64,000 bases of DNA from contig JAULSU010000007.1 in the NCBI GenBank assembly GCA_030512335.1, positions 1,860,001-1,924,000 on the forward strand, written 5' to 3'. Shown here piece after piece: positions 12,509-24,123 of the stretch. Numbering within the stretch: position 1 is the stretch's first letter; each line of letters begins with the position of its first letter. Below the pieces are notes generated by a model that saw nothing but the letters and a program-made list of their open reading frames with translations, did no database searches and was not told where the DNA came from. The DNA is from Immersiella caudata (lineage: Eukaryota > Ascomycota > Sordariomycetes > Sordariales > Lasiosphaeriaceae). Position numbers and translations under genes: made by a program.

Positions 12509-13383
12509 TTAAGCCTTCTCGAAGCGCGATGCAACAGTCTTCCAGTTGATGACGTTCCAGATAGCCTCGAAGTATTCTACCTTGCGGTTCTCATACTGCA
12601 GATAATAGGCGTGCTCCCATGCGTCGATTCCCAGCAATGGCGTATAGGGTCCGGACACGGGGTCCTGGTTCGCGCGCGTAACCAGACCAAGAGTACCGCT
12701 CTGCTTGTCCTTCACGAGCCAGGCCCATCCACTGCCCTGGATGCCCGCAAGGGCAGTGTTCATCTGCTTGCGGAAGGTGTCGAAAGACCCAAAATCCTCA
12801 TTGATAGCGGTCTGGAGGTGGGGCCAGGGTCAGCACCGAGCTTCGAATGCGCACATCTAGTTTACGTATCAGAGAGCGTACCTTGAGGACGCCTGAAGGC
12901 TCGCCTCCACCATCCCGGCTGGCAGGGGCGAGGTTCTCCCAGAACAAGGTGTGGTTGAGATGGCCTCCGCCGTGGAAGTTGAGCAGAGGCGCGACGCTGG
13001 CGGCCTTGGTGAAATCGCCCTTGCTCTCGGCCTCGGCGATCGTCTCCAGTGCAGAGTTGAGACCAGTCACATAGGTCTGGTGGTGCTTCTTGTGGTGCAG
13101 CTCCATGATCTTGCCGGAGATGTGCGGCTCAAGGGCACCATAATCGTCTGCGCGTCAATTGGTTCAGCAGCTGCATCGTACACCGATCAAACCCGACGGC
13201 TGAAAGAGCAGTTGACCCATCAATAGGCCTGACGAGGAAAAACAACTTACAAGAGAGGTCGGGGAGCGTCGCCTTGCCGCGCACGAAGCTTGTGCTGGCC
13301 AGCGCAGCTGCGGGCTTGGCAGCTCCAGAAGCTCGAAGAGCTCCTCGGAGAGCGGGAACGGTGCGAAGAAGCGTGGAAGACAT
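12509..13383 (-). CDS. sod2: Mitochondrial Mn superoxide dismutase
   Basis: Dismutates superoxide to H2O2 and O2 in the mitochondrial matrix. Exons 13383-13251, 13147-12882 and 12811-12509 give 233 residues, typical for the family. The N-terminus (MSSTLLRTVPALRGALR) is rich in Arg, Ser and Ala with no acidic residues, as expected of a matrix-targeting peptide. The mature part begins near ATLPDLSYDYGALEPHISG. Metal ligands fall in the usual places: His of MELHHKKHHQTYV, His of HLNHTLFWENL, and the Asp and His of GIDAWEHAYYLQYENRK. GSGWAWL and the C-terminal WNVINW are also present. An in-frame Met eight codons upstream (13407) is possible but would add residues before the targeting peptide. 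The gene is divergent from psf3 across 351 bases. Confidence 0.97.
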
Positions 13384-13734
13384 GCTGGTTGCGAGATTTG
13401 GTTTCAATTGAAGCGTTTGAGATGCTACAACTGGCCAATGGCTGAGAGTGAAGTGCTATTGTTCGAAGAGCAATGGAGATGGGCACCAAAGCTGCTCGAT
13501 GTTCCGTTGAATCCGTCGGATCTCCATGCGCTTCGGATTCTTTCGTCATTGTTTGTCTCCACATGCTAGGGGTGTTAGGTGGCTGCAACTGTGGCTTGCC
13601 CGACGGCAGAGGGTCCCTGCGGGGTGGCTTGATCCACGCTCGCGTCTATCTGCCCCGCACCGGACTTGGGACGCGTTCTGCAACCCAGAGGGGTCGCAGA
13701 TGAACCAAAAACTTCCCTTTCATTTGGGACCAAG
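13384..13734. promoter_or_regulatory. Shared divergent promoter, sod2 / psf3
   Basis: 351 bases separate the start codons of sod2 (-) and psf3 (+), so both promoters and 5' UTRs must lie here. I did not find a convincing TATA box or stress-element cluster by eye. Confidence 0.6.
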
Positions 13735-14374
13735 ATGTCATACTATGATATAGATTCGATTCTGACGGATGCCGAGGTAAGTCAACTTCGAGTTTCACGG
13801 AAGCCTGCGTGTTGACCGGGCGTGCGCGTAGAAAATACCATGCACGTTCCAGCTCGACGTCCCCGAACTGGGTTATCTCGACAACAACCCGGGCCAAACA
13901 CTCAAGGCCGGCGCAAGAGTCGCGCTTCCCCTCTGGCTAGCCGAACTTCTAGCGATCACCAGTGCGGGCGGCTCGGATGACCAGACCAAGTCCTACGTAG
14001 CGTTCGACCTCCCGCCCGCCTTGCGAAACGATGTCGTCCAGGCACTCAAAGCCGAGCCACTCGCCGTCCCCCTGCGAGACCAGAGCGCCCACTTCTACTC
14101 CCTCGCGACGCATATGATGGATCTGTCGGAAGAGCCAGAATTGAGCACCACATTGAGGAAGACATTCGTCAAGCGCGCAGCCGAAATTGCGCTTCACGCC
14201 CGCAAACTCGGAGGCGGCGCGGGCAAGGGTGATGAAGGCAGCAATCTTGGTGTTGGCGGTGCTGGTGAAGAGTTCCTCAGGGGGCTTGACGAGTGGGAGA
14301 GGCGACTGTTCCGGAAGGCGCACGACGGCACAAAAGCTGGAAAGGAGTGGATGGAGAAGATTAAGAAGTACTGA
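13735..14374 (+). CDS. PSF3: GINS complex subunit Psf3
   Basis: Psf3 is one of the four subunits of GINS, which with Cdc45 and Mcm2-7 forms the replicative CMG helicase. Exons 13735-13776 and 13832-14374 give 194 residues. The first exon encodes only 14 residues (MSYYDIDSILTDAE), followed by gtaagt and a 55-nt intron ending gcgtag. The second exon continues KIPCTFQLDVPELGYLDNNP, the diagnostic N-terminal signature of fungal Psf3. Next come LKAGARVALPLWLAELLA, the YVAFDLPPAL segment and a helical C-terminal half ending in WMEKIKKY. A Gly-rich loop (GGGAGKGDEGSNLGVGGAG) near residues 150-170 is a low-complexity insertion. Length and motif order are normal. Confidence 0.92.
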
Positions 14375-15396
14375 GAAACCGGTCGTTGCGTTGTGGTTTT
14401 AGCTTCGTGGTGGCCCCGGTGCTGTGACGGCTGGCTGTCGACGTTCTTCGCCGTTCCCATCACCGAAGATCCGAAGATCTGCCCGCCTACCAGTGGGCCG
14501 CGCAACCTCCGCTTCGAGATACCAGCCACTGCGCATCAGGCATGCGAGCTATGCCCCTTGGACAGCTGTCAGCCAAAAAGGCGGCTTGCATAAAGGTGGT
14601 CTTCTCGACATCCTAGCCGCGCGACTTGGTATGCTCCATTGACTGGATCTATCGATTTATTGAGGCGATGTAGGAATGGATCTGGGGCCGGGCCATGCGA
14701 AACTGGGTTTGGCATGCGCGTCCTGACAAGAGTCTGCAAAATATTCTTGGACGTTTCAAGCCTGGTGTTTCGTTGGCACGAAGCTCGACAGAAGTTTCGG
14801 CGTCTCAGAAGCTGTGAAGCAAAGACGGGCAGCCGGTCCTGTTGGAAGTGAATGGCGGCAGTTTCGGAGGATGAGGCTGAAGAGGTCGCCCTAGAAGTGG
14901 CGTTTAGTGAAGGAGAGCATGTGTTGGATATGTTGCACTTTACCACTTCACGGTCGGCAGATGTGGCGGTATTGAAACCGTGTAGAATAGCGCCGCCTTT
15001 GGCACGATATGGAAGACTCAGCACTCAAGTCTCACATTTGGAGTGACTGAATCTACAGCCATGGACTGGAATAGGGATAGATTTGTCCCTCCTGTGTTTG
15101 CCCGCGACCGTCAAGGTGCTTGTTAGCAGGGTGGGGGGCTGATTCAACCCTAACCCACGCACCGGTCAAGTTATGTAAGGGCTGTTTGACGGCCGAGGTG
15201 GGGCTTTCGACAATGTTCGAGAAAGACTGCTGCCACAACCCAAATCACCGTCTTCTTCTCGTTCGCAAAACAACGGCATCGTTTCGGATTTTCTTCCTGA
15301 CGCGCATCATTTCCTCCTCATCATCAACTATACATACAAGACAATAATCGTCGACGGCAGCTTTCTGCCTTGTACCCCGACAGCCAACTCATCAAA
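14375..15396. other. 1-kb intergenic region, psf3 to dim1
   Basis: No supported gene. A minus-strand frame of about 150 codons at 14569-15024 and a short plus frame at 14852-15046 overlap each other, resemble no family, and are probably chance. The right end should contain the dim1 promoter. Confidence 0.5.
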
Positions 15397-15881
15397 ATGG
15401 GCAGCATCGTCCTTCCGCACCTTGAGACAGGTAGGTTGCGCCACCCACTTCCGGCTTTGCCCTAAATACTAACTTCTTTTTAGGCTGGCACGTTGACCAG
15501 GCCATTCTCAGCGAAGACGAGCGACTTGTGGTTATCCGGTTCGGCCGAGACTGGTCGGCAGACTGCATGCGACAAGATGAAGTGCTCTACCGTGTAGCCG
15601 ACCGCGTCAAGAATTTCGCTGTTATCTACCTCTGCGACATCGACAAAGTTCCCGACTTCAACCAGATGTACGAACTCTACGACGAGTGCACGCTCATGTT
15701 TTTCTTCCGCAACAAGCACATGATGATCGACCTGGGAACCGGCGACAACAACAAGATCAAATGGGTGCTCGAAGACAAGCAGGAGCTGATAGACATCATC
15801 GAGACGGTATACCGTGGAGCGAAGAAAGGTCGCGGTTTGGTGGTTAGCCCCAAGGATTATTCCACACGGCATCGGTACTAG
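15397..15881 (+). CDS. dim1: U5 snRNP spliceosomal protein Dim1/Dib1
   Basis: Dim1 (Dib1 in yeast, TXNL4A in human) is a thioredoxin-fold protein of the U4/U6.U5 tri-snRNP that holds the spliceosome in its pre-catalytic state. Exons 15397-15430 and 15484-15881 give 143 residues, the same size as yeast Dib1. Splicing joins LPHLETG to WHVDQAILSEDERLVVIRFG. The near-invariant stretches DWSADCMRQDEVLYR, NFAVIYLCDIDKVPDFNQMY and CTLMFFFRNKHMMIDLGTG are all present, and the protein ends in KDYSTRHRY. The very short first exon (11 codons) with an early intron is common for this gene. Identification is essentially certain. Confidence 0.98.
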
Positions 15882-17459
15882 GGCGCTAGCCCTCACTCCT
15901 CGGCGCCGGTTTTACGTTGAACATGGCGTTGGGCGCACAAGGGAGAATGATTCTAAGGTTCATTGGAGAACCTGCTCTGCTAGACGGCTCCTCATCGGTC
16001 TGGCATTTGCCTAACAACGGGGAGCCTACCACTTTGGCAGGTTGAGACGATGTGCATGGGTTGGGATTCACTGTGCCGCGGAGTTTGTGCCGCGCGGAAC
16101 AAGAGGCAAGCAAGTTTCGCGAACGAACCAGCTAGGAAATGGCTAATAATATCCAGAATCAGCCCGCAGATACACTGCTGTTGTTATTCGTGATGTCCCG
16201 GCCATCTTTCCTCCACTGTTCTAATCAGGGAGAAGCTGCGTGATCTTGTTCAAGTCTGGGCTCACCTTACTTGGGAGTGACCACTGCTCCCTCTTCCGCA
16301 ACAGGCACCAACTTCGGTCAGGACTCCCAACTCGGACCCCCAATAGGGGTATGAGATTGATCAGAACGAAAAGCCATACGGCAAACACGGGTTGTGGTGT
16401 TTTGGCAAGGGGGAGTCAGCGGCTTATCTTTCTCCTGAGGTCTGCGCCGGCTAAAGTCGCAGCACAGCCAACACTTCGAAAGGCTTGGGGCTCTAGCAAC
16501 TGATATGTTTCCAAGAACTTGGGTGTCAAAGCCGGGCAGATATTGATCGCGGGACATGACAGCCTCGCTTATTGCCTAAAATGGGATTGCAAATGAACAT
16601 ATCGCAATGCCCAAGGTCGAAGGTCAGAGGTTTCAATTGCGTCACAGTACGCTGGTTACAACCAACCTGCAGTACCACCTCGCACTTCCAATCTGATGCT
16701 GTTGCAGCGGGCAGGCAACTGGCACACTAGTTGATGCATCCGTATGACAATTCAACCTTTGTGTTCTGTTGGTGTTTGCCTCAGCGATCATGCTGCCACT
16801 TTTTCAACGAGCGCGCAGGGTTGACCTTGCTTCGCTAGGTGGGTTGCACCCGGGTCTCGTCACGAAGGCTCGGGATCAGCCACCTATATAGCACTTCTTA
16901 TGAGCTGCAGCCGTTGCGCCTCAACACCAGCAAGTTGATATCACCAGTAGTTCGTATTTCAAGATTCCCAGATCAGTAAACTTCTCCTTTTGTAGTTCAG
17001 AGGCGAAGAGTGTGATCACCCCCCACGTCCGCGGATTGTGATTGGCCCCCTGTCGTCGATGGAGCGATTGCGCCCCCCCTGGAATCAACCTCCCACATTG
17101 GCGCAGAGCCTGATGCCGGCGCAGTGCGGCGGCAGCGTTGACCCCTGCTCTTGCCCAGCCCAGGGGAAGTGGGTTCTGATCTTGGAATCGCGAATCGGGC
17201 GCGCAATTTTGCGGACTCCAAGATTCCAAAGGTGGCACCGGTCTGGGCAGTGTGAGCCGAACATCCGTCCACTCTTTGCTCGTCCGTTCGTTCGTCCCAA
17301 GCATGCTATCCACTTCGTGCGACTTGCATCGTGTTTCGCTTTCTCGACCGACTCTTCAGATAACTGAGCGCGTGTGCTGGTCCCCACTTTCATTCGTCAC
17401 ATCCTCGTCTCCAGCCCCGATGCGATAACCCCGCGGCCTCAGGTCGATCTCTGAAGAGA
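15882..17459. other. 1.6-kb intergenic region upstream of the DUF3405 gene
   Basis: No supported gene. Open frames of 60-130 codons occur on both strands around 16920-17400 but lack family resemblance and splice structure. The right part presumably carries the promoter and 5' UTR of the next gene; a cctatatagc TATA-like element lies at 16882-16891. Confidence 0.45.
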
Positions 17460-19411
17460 ATGGGCACTGGTGCTGTAAATCGCCTCGCTCCGGTTTGGCC
17501 GAAGCTGAGGCGCGCCGTTTTGAGTCGCCAGGCCCTGGTTATCGTGATCGCATTCGGTGCTGTTTGGGTCCTCTGCCTCCAACTCAGCGTGTTCTCATCA
17601 TGGGGTCCCCCATTAGGTTTTACCGACATCCCAGGGCTGCGAAAGGGACCGAGGCGCATGACCTCGGCGTACAACACTCTGCCGCCCCTGACCGAGCGCA
17701 TTGCCTGCTATGGACCGCGAGGCTACCTTCTCTCCGAAAGCCCTGACGACGAACTGAGGGAGGATGAGTTCAGCATGCGTACGTGGGGACGGCGCCCCCC
17801 TCTCTGCAAACTCGGATGCTGACATGTCACTATCGCAGCTTACCCCATGCCCTTCACCGGCTCGCACGAGGCGCTGGGGCTGGACGTTACGTGGATGACA
17901 GCAGAAGGCCGGTATGCTGCCTATGGGCTCGGGGAGGATAAGGAGTCGTACAACCGATCGAAGGTGGATTGGGATAAGGTGGACTGGGGCAAGCTGCAGA
18001 ACGACTGCTTTGCCAGGAACAAGATGCGCTTCCCGTCGGCCGCGAAACAGTTCGACAACCCGCTCGAGGTCCTCAGGTTCGGCTTTCGAAACGATACCCA
18101 TATTCCCGAGGTCAGGCATTGGCATGATTTCAACCAGACACAGCGCACCATTCTCGTGATCCGCGCTTGGAGGGGGTACGATTACAGGCCCGAGGATAGG
18201 CACCACATCCGGTCGCTGATTACCGAGTCGGTACTGCGTTCCGGCGGTGAGTACCAGGTGGTTCTGCTGGTGGACATGAGGGAGTCGGAGGAGAACATCT
18301 TCTCGTCGCCGGAGGCATATCGACTGGGCTTGGAGAACGCTGGAATCCCCCCAGAGTTCCGTTCGATCGCGGTGCTATGGGACAACCACCTCCTTGAATC
18401 GTGGTATCCTGATGTGCCCGAGCACAGGTAAGTCGAAATAAACGCCGCATCTCGCGTACCACAGACGTCATCTTCTTGCAATGGAATGCTAACGGCGTTG
18501 CGCCCCGCTCCAGGACCATGTGGCAGGTCTACCAGCCCATGCAGCTCTTCGCGCTACACTACCCCGAGTTTGACCATTTCTGGCAGCTCGAGCTAGACAT
18601 GCGCTTTACCGGCCACGCGGGCAAGTTCCTCGACCGTCTCGCCGACTTCGCCCGCCGGGAGCCGCGCAAGCAGGCCTTGGAGCGCTCCACGTTCATGCAC
18701 ATGCAGCAACAGATCGGCGATTACAAGCAGTTCTTCCAAACCGTTGACCGCGTCAACAACGGCCACAGCTACGCCTGGGGGCCCGTCCGCGTCCCCGAGA
18801 TCCAACCCATCGGGCCGGAACCCCCGGTGCGTTCGCCTAAAGAAGACGACTTCCAGTGGGGCGTCGGCGAAGAGGCCGACCTCATCGTGACATCGTACTG
18901 CAACAATGTCTCCGCAGCCGAGAAATGGGTTTTCCGCAACTGGATTAAAGGCTTTGAAGCTGGCATCAAGACCCCCCGCTTCTTTTGTCCGCCCGCCATC
19001 ATGCGCTCCAGCCGCTCCCTCCTCCTCGCCATCCACGAGGCGCAACTCGACCTCTCCCTCCGGATCCCCAGCGAAGCCACCCCGCCCAGCTTCGCCCTCT
19101 GGCACGGCCTCAAGATCAGCTTCCCACAACACCCCGTCTACTGGAAAGTACGAGACGACTTCGCCATTCAGGAACAGTGGTGGAAGGGTGGACCAGCCAA
19201 CAGCTCGAGCGGCATGGGTCCTGACATTCTCGACCACCCGCGCGGCCTGGGGCTCACCTACTGGTGGGAGTCAGGCTGGCCACGACAGATGTACGACGTC
19301 TGGCAAGGCATCGAGCCCGAGGAAGGCGTTCCCTTCCCCTGGATCATGGCGAAACAAAACGACAAGGTCTACATGCCCAACATGATGGTGCATCCGGTGA
19401 AGCACCGGTGA
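17460..19411 (+). CDS. DUF3405-family type II membrane protein
   Basis: Exons 17460-17778, 17839-18427 and 18514-19411 give 601 residues. An N-terminal signal anchor at about residues 24-45 (ALVIVIAFGAVWVLCLQLSV) suggests a type II protein of the secretory pathway with a lumenal C-terminal domain. The body matches my memory of fungal DUF3405 proteins: ILVIRAWRGYDY, a stretch resembling nucleotide-sugar-transferase cores (YQVVLLVDMRESEEN), then HYPEFDHFWQLELDMRFTGH, where Glu-Leu-Asp sits where a metal-binding DxD might be expected, and late conserved WWESGWPRQMYDVW. The family is often annotated as putative glycosyltransferase, but I know of no proven reaction. Donor and acceptor phases agree at both introns. 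No cluster context suggests a pathway. Confidence 0.88.
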
Positions 19412-20037
19412 TCTCAACGACCCCCTTAACACACCTTGTAAACTAACCGCGAGAGTGTCTTCATCTCTCTCCGTGGCACGAAGTCTTATGTCGTTATTGC
19501 ATGCATGGCAGCGCGCCCGGTAGCAGGAGTTCGGTGGGGAATGGAGGAAGGAGGCCAGCATCTTGATTTCATTGCATAAACCCTTGAGCCGGGCTTTTTC
19601 TTCTGTTCAAGCCTACATCATAGACTTTCCTACCTTCTTTGCATTCTTGTGCCTAGAAATAATCACGTAATGCATGCCATGTAGATTCTCGCCGCTGCGA
19701 GTCGTGGCGTGGTTGAGTCGCCAACTCAGGCTGACTTGCATCAATATACCCGTTTCCACCAGAAGCAGTTGCCTGCTCACCGGTTGATCATTGGACTGGC
19801 GTGCCTCTAAACACTGTTCAAAGAGCAAATGTGTCACTATCTACGCGAATGCGAACTAAGAATTGTAGGAGGAACTAATCTTCTTTTCTTAGTAGGGGAG
19901 AGAGGGGTGTCATCCATCTCGAGAATCCCATTGCTAAAGCCGTGTGTATTTGCCCCCTCGAGACGGTCAAAAGAATCGGGGTCTTCGAACCTCCCAACCA
20001 AGTCGGCGTGGGAGTCGGTCCTCAGAGTCGAGTTTCC
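19412..20037. other. Convergent intergenic region
   Basis: Lies between the 3' end of the DUF3405 gene (+) and the 3' end of the OPT transporter (-). No gene, repeat or structured element recognised. Confidence 0.5.
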
Positions 20038-22971
20038 TCAACGAAAATCTCCCGGCCCTGGACCGATGTATTCGCCAGGTTTCAACTCCTTGAGTGGGCA
20101 AGCGTCGGCTTCGCATCCTTGATAAACCACACTGTTTCCCCACCAATCGGGGGCCCTCCCCTCAAGATCCAGCGCGAAGAAGATGATAATGGCAGCGATC
20201 GAAATACCGGTCGTGAAGGCAGCGGAAAGTACGAAGTTGTACTTGGACCAGAATCCCACAAATCGGTTCTTGCACCATATCCAAGACAGCCATCCGATCC
20301 ATACGGTAGGAAACGTCCAGGACAGGTTGTAAGGCGCCCAGTTTAAAGCTCCATTGAGCAGCAGAACCGGTTGGATTTGGCGCATCCACTTTTGCCTTGG
20401 AAACTGCCGTTGAAGACCCCAGACGAGGAGAGGAATCGCCACACCGAGCGGCCAGCCCACCATCAGCGCCGTGTATTGTCCTCCGTTTCCAAACACCTTT
20501 TTCGGCCCAATCGTGCCCCACAGCACAGAGGCTGTGAAAAAGGTATTGATTCCGGGGCAGGTCATACTGTTTGCGGCTTCAGGTGTGCAAACTCCAGGGA
20601 TGTCATGCATCTGGTAGTTCAAGATGCCGGTGCAGATAAAGGTCGAGAAAATTGTGGCTACGACTTGAGCCATGAATGTATGGCGAGGGGGGATCTTCAC
20701 GTAGTGTGCCAACTTGAGGTCGTTGGCGAACGACAAAGTGTGAGAGCAGGTGACATACCTGGCCGTGTTAGTCTATGCCCCGCTCGAGCAAGGTGACTGA
20801 CTGGGTGCTTACCCGTAGGACTTGAAGAAGTTCATGGCCAGAGCATTCCCTTCGACGATGGATCCACCAATGAACTCCGCCAGAACGTTGAGGGTCACCT
20901 CTATCCCGGTAATGGCTATAACCATGCCAGCTGGAACGACGAAGATAATGCAGAGGAGAAGGCCGTAAAATACAACTGCTGGCGTTGTGTAGGTTTCCCA
21001 GCCCGCGATGCCACCAACGCCGCAGCCTATGGCAGAGAGTAGCAGTACCAGATACCACCAATTAGGAGCTGTTTTGCCATTGGTGTCAGCCTCGTTAGGA
21101 AAGGCATCAGGAGAGGTCACTCACCTTCCGGATACGCGGCCATGAGGCGATTATGCACATCCTTGTACTCGCTCGCCTCGGGATTCTCGCTCTTCCAAAA
21201 GCTCCAGATCAAGGTTTTGAATCCCGTGGCGATTTCGTATCGATGGTTGAGGAACACATACTAATACATCGTCAGCGTTCTCTCCAAGACGCAGCTGCAA
21301 GGTCACTTACGGTGAGGGTCGCGGGGTAGACGGCAAAGAAAAAGAGATACACGACAAGATTTCCTGCCGCAAGGTACGCGGGGGAGTAGGCTTCGTACTT
21401 TTCCGCGTCGAACAAACCCTTTTCGTTGATGGCGTGGCTGACATTGTAGCGATGTCCAGTGTTGTCGTAAACGAAGTTGGAGTTGATGGGCAAGTAAGAC
21501 GTGCCCCAGGCGTTCAAGCACCAGAAGGCGAGGATAACAAATCCTGAGATGAGCTGTCCTAAGAATCTGTTGAGGGTACTGAAGAAAGGGACCATCAGAG
21601 GGTCAGGACCCGTGCCAGCGACGACGTTCCAGTCGAACGTTGGCCAGGGGTTGAAACCTAAACCATTGTTGAATCCGGAGACAGCGTTCAGCATCACGCT
21701 TGTTGGTGCAATCCAGGTAATCCAGCTGAACCTGCTCAAAGCCGTGAAGATGTTGTCGGGGATCCAGAAGTACACAAACATCGCTACAAAGGCGAGCAGG
21801 AAGAACTTGTATCGCGAAACTCGATAGATTCTCCTAAAGGGACCCTCAACTGCCGGGTTTTCTCTACCGTGGAATGCCGAGTTCAGCGCGATTGTAGACA
21901 ATGATGCGGGCCATACGCAGTAAGTTGGATAGACAAGAAAACGCCTTGTCATTCCAGCCATACCATATCCGATCAGATTGGTAGAGAGGGCGATCAGGAT
22001 CTGGTAGTAGAAGTTTCTGGCGTACTCTTGGCCAAAGTACTGCTTCAGGTATTGAGTCCAGATGATGTAGTTGGTGTATGGCTGAGATGTAGCCACTGTT
22101 GCCATGATCGTAATCAACATGTGCTCCTTTCTGGAAAATGGGCCAGGGTTCAGGCTGTGGCGCGTTCCCCATAGAGTGACGCCCCAGTCAGGAAGAACAC
22201 GGCTGCTGAATCTTCCCACCGGGTACGCAAGAAGCTGGGCCACATTCGACGCTACAGCAATCGGGGGCATGCGGATCGAGAATAGCTGGTTGATCGCGGC
22301 CAAGGCGCAGGAGAAGGCCAAACCAATGATCCAGACCCGAATGGTAGAGCTCGGCATTGTCGGGTCGTCGTGATTGTCAACAACGGATCGGACCTCGGAA
22401 TAAGGGCTGTTGTTGGTAATCAGCGCAGCCTCGACCTTCATTTCGTAAATCAGTCGTTCGTGCGCATCAGGATTGGCGAAAATATCGTCATTCCCTTCCG
22501 TCTGGTCAGCCGCTGCGCATCCATTACTTTGGTCTCGGTCACCTCGACTCACCGAGGAACTCGACGATTCGGTCGAGGACAGTTTGGGGGAAGTTAGGGT
22601 CTCTCGCATGAATTCTCAGGACGTTCTCCATGAGCTATAAGCTGGTTAGCGCGGCGTCTGTAATACGGTATCGTATTTATTGTCGAAGGAGGTGGCGCAA
22701 CTGACCTTTTTGACCTCAGTGAGGGTCATCCCGTCGGCGAGGACTTTGGCCTCCCGAAGATCGGCCTCCGTGACATTGAGCTCACTGAACAATGGAGTTA
22801 GATTCCTGGCGCATTGCCAATCAGACATTTCACGCACGTTTCCACGGAGCGGTCCAGCGGGGCTTCATGGGTCTCGGCCTTCTCGGTGCGCGAGAAGGAG
22901 GTCTTTTCCATGACTCCGTCCATCGTGGACGGCGGAGGAGTCTCCTCCTCGGTTCCTGTGTCGAGCGGCAT
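20038..22971 (-). CDS. OPT-family oligopeptide transporter
   Basis: Proton-coupled transporter for small peptides or related ligands such as glutathione, in the plasma membrane. Seven exons: 22971-22838, 22784-22706, 22634-22553, 22512-21311, 21260-21125, 21068-20813 and 20758-20038, total 869 residues. Each junction keeps phase. OPT signatures are clear: NSPYSEVRSVVDNHDDP before the first helix, SIRMPPIAVASNVAQLLAYP, LNPGPFSRKEHMLITIMA, PTYCVWPASLS, and NFFKSYGYVTCSHTLSFAND with DLKLAHYVKIPPRHTF. Many hydrophobic helices follow, and the C-terminus is soluble (ELKPGEYIGPGPGDFR). The N-terminal cytosolic region rebuilt from the three small first exons reads well (NVTEADLREAK, LRIHARDPNFPQTVLD). 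One intron (22513-22552) is only 40 nt, and its acceptor choice is the least certain. An in-frame Met farther up at 23103 is possible but less protein-like. Confidence 0.93.
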
Positions 22972-24123
22972 TGCGGGAGTGCCAAGAGCTGCGCGAGTTT
23001 GGTTCGCTGTTCTCAGGTTGAAGTTTAGAGGGCGTCGGCGAGTTGACTGGAGGAGTTGAAGGAGCTTGCAACAGGGCGGGATAGGTTCGAGGGCCCCCGG
23101 CACGGCTTTTAGAACTGCGCCGAAACCGCAACCATAGAGTGGATGATGGGATGAACAGGAATCAAAATCACCAGGCTCCGTAACCAGTCAGCTGGGAAAG
23201 ATTCGGCAACTTGGTTGGTGGAAGGAAGGCTCGGGTAGCTCAGGTGTGAAATGTCGGAGACGGTGACATCAGATACAATCCCCACACCGTTCTTTGCCTC
23301 GAAGGACAGCTGTTTTGGGATGGCAGGAGCAAAAGGTAGCTCCTTGTTCCTGCGGTTCGAATTTGCACCTTGGACAAAATCTGGCTGCGGAGACGCGCCA
23401 TCGAGTTTACGTCCCTCCGCACACCGAGTCCTTGATGCGTGACGACCATGACGAAATATGATGAAATCCCATGGTCATACTGGGTCTTCGGAACAGCCGT
23501 GCCCATTCCGTGAAACGATGAGCTCTGGATTCAGGCAACGGGGGTAAGGTATCTTGGACTTTGCACAACAGTCTGAGTCCCGAAGCGAATGACCTTGGAA
23601 CGCTTTCAGTGTCACGATACCCTCACTTTGTCAGACGGGTAGGGGTGTCTGGCGTTCTACGGCCCCAATGCGGTGGAATATCACACCGAGTGCCCCCGGC
23701 GGAGATTGGAACAAAATTTCTATTCGAAGCTTATGGGCAATAAGGATGGTCGCTTCTACCATAGTGGGGTCGAGGTCTTGGGGCCACAAGAAGGCGCAGG
23801 CCGAACTGCCCGCGCCTTCCTATCGAATTCAAACACGCTCGCTCACCGCCGATGTCCGAGACCTTGAGATGCTAAATCCATCCATGGATGTTTGGATCAA
23901 ACTGCAAACATTGTCTGTGTGACTCCCAGCTTTACGCTAGCGCTGCACATGCACAGGATGATTGAATCAATCTCGATCACTATGGAAAGCGAATATTTCA
24001 AGCAAGGTTTGCTTTCGAGACCGATTACGCAGATAGCTACATATTAGATGGCTTTTCGGATAACGACAAAATGAGGGGCCGACCGCCTGCCGGCTGCTTC
24101 TTCCCCCGCCGCTAAAACGGCAT
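22972..24123. other. 1.15-kb intergenic region
   Basis: Upstream region of the OPT gene on the left and 3' flank of the aldose epimerase on the right. Only short unrelated frames are present, none convincing. Confidence 0.5.
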
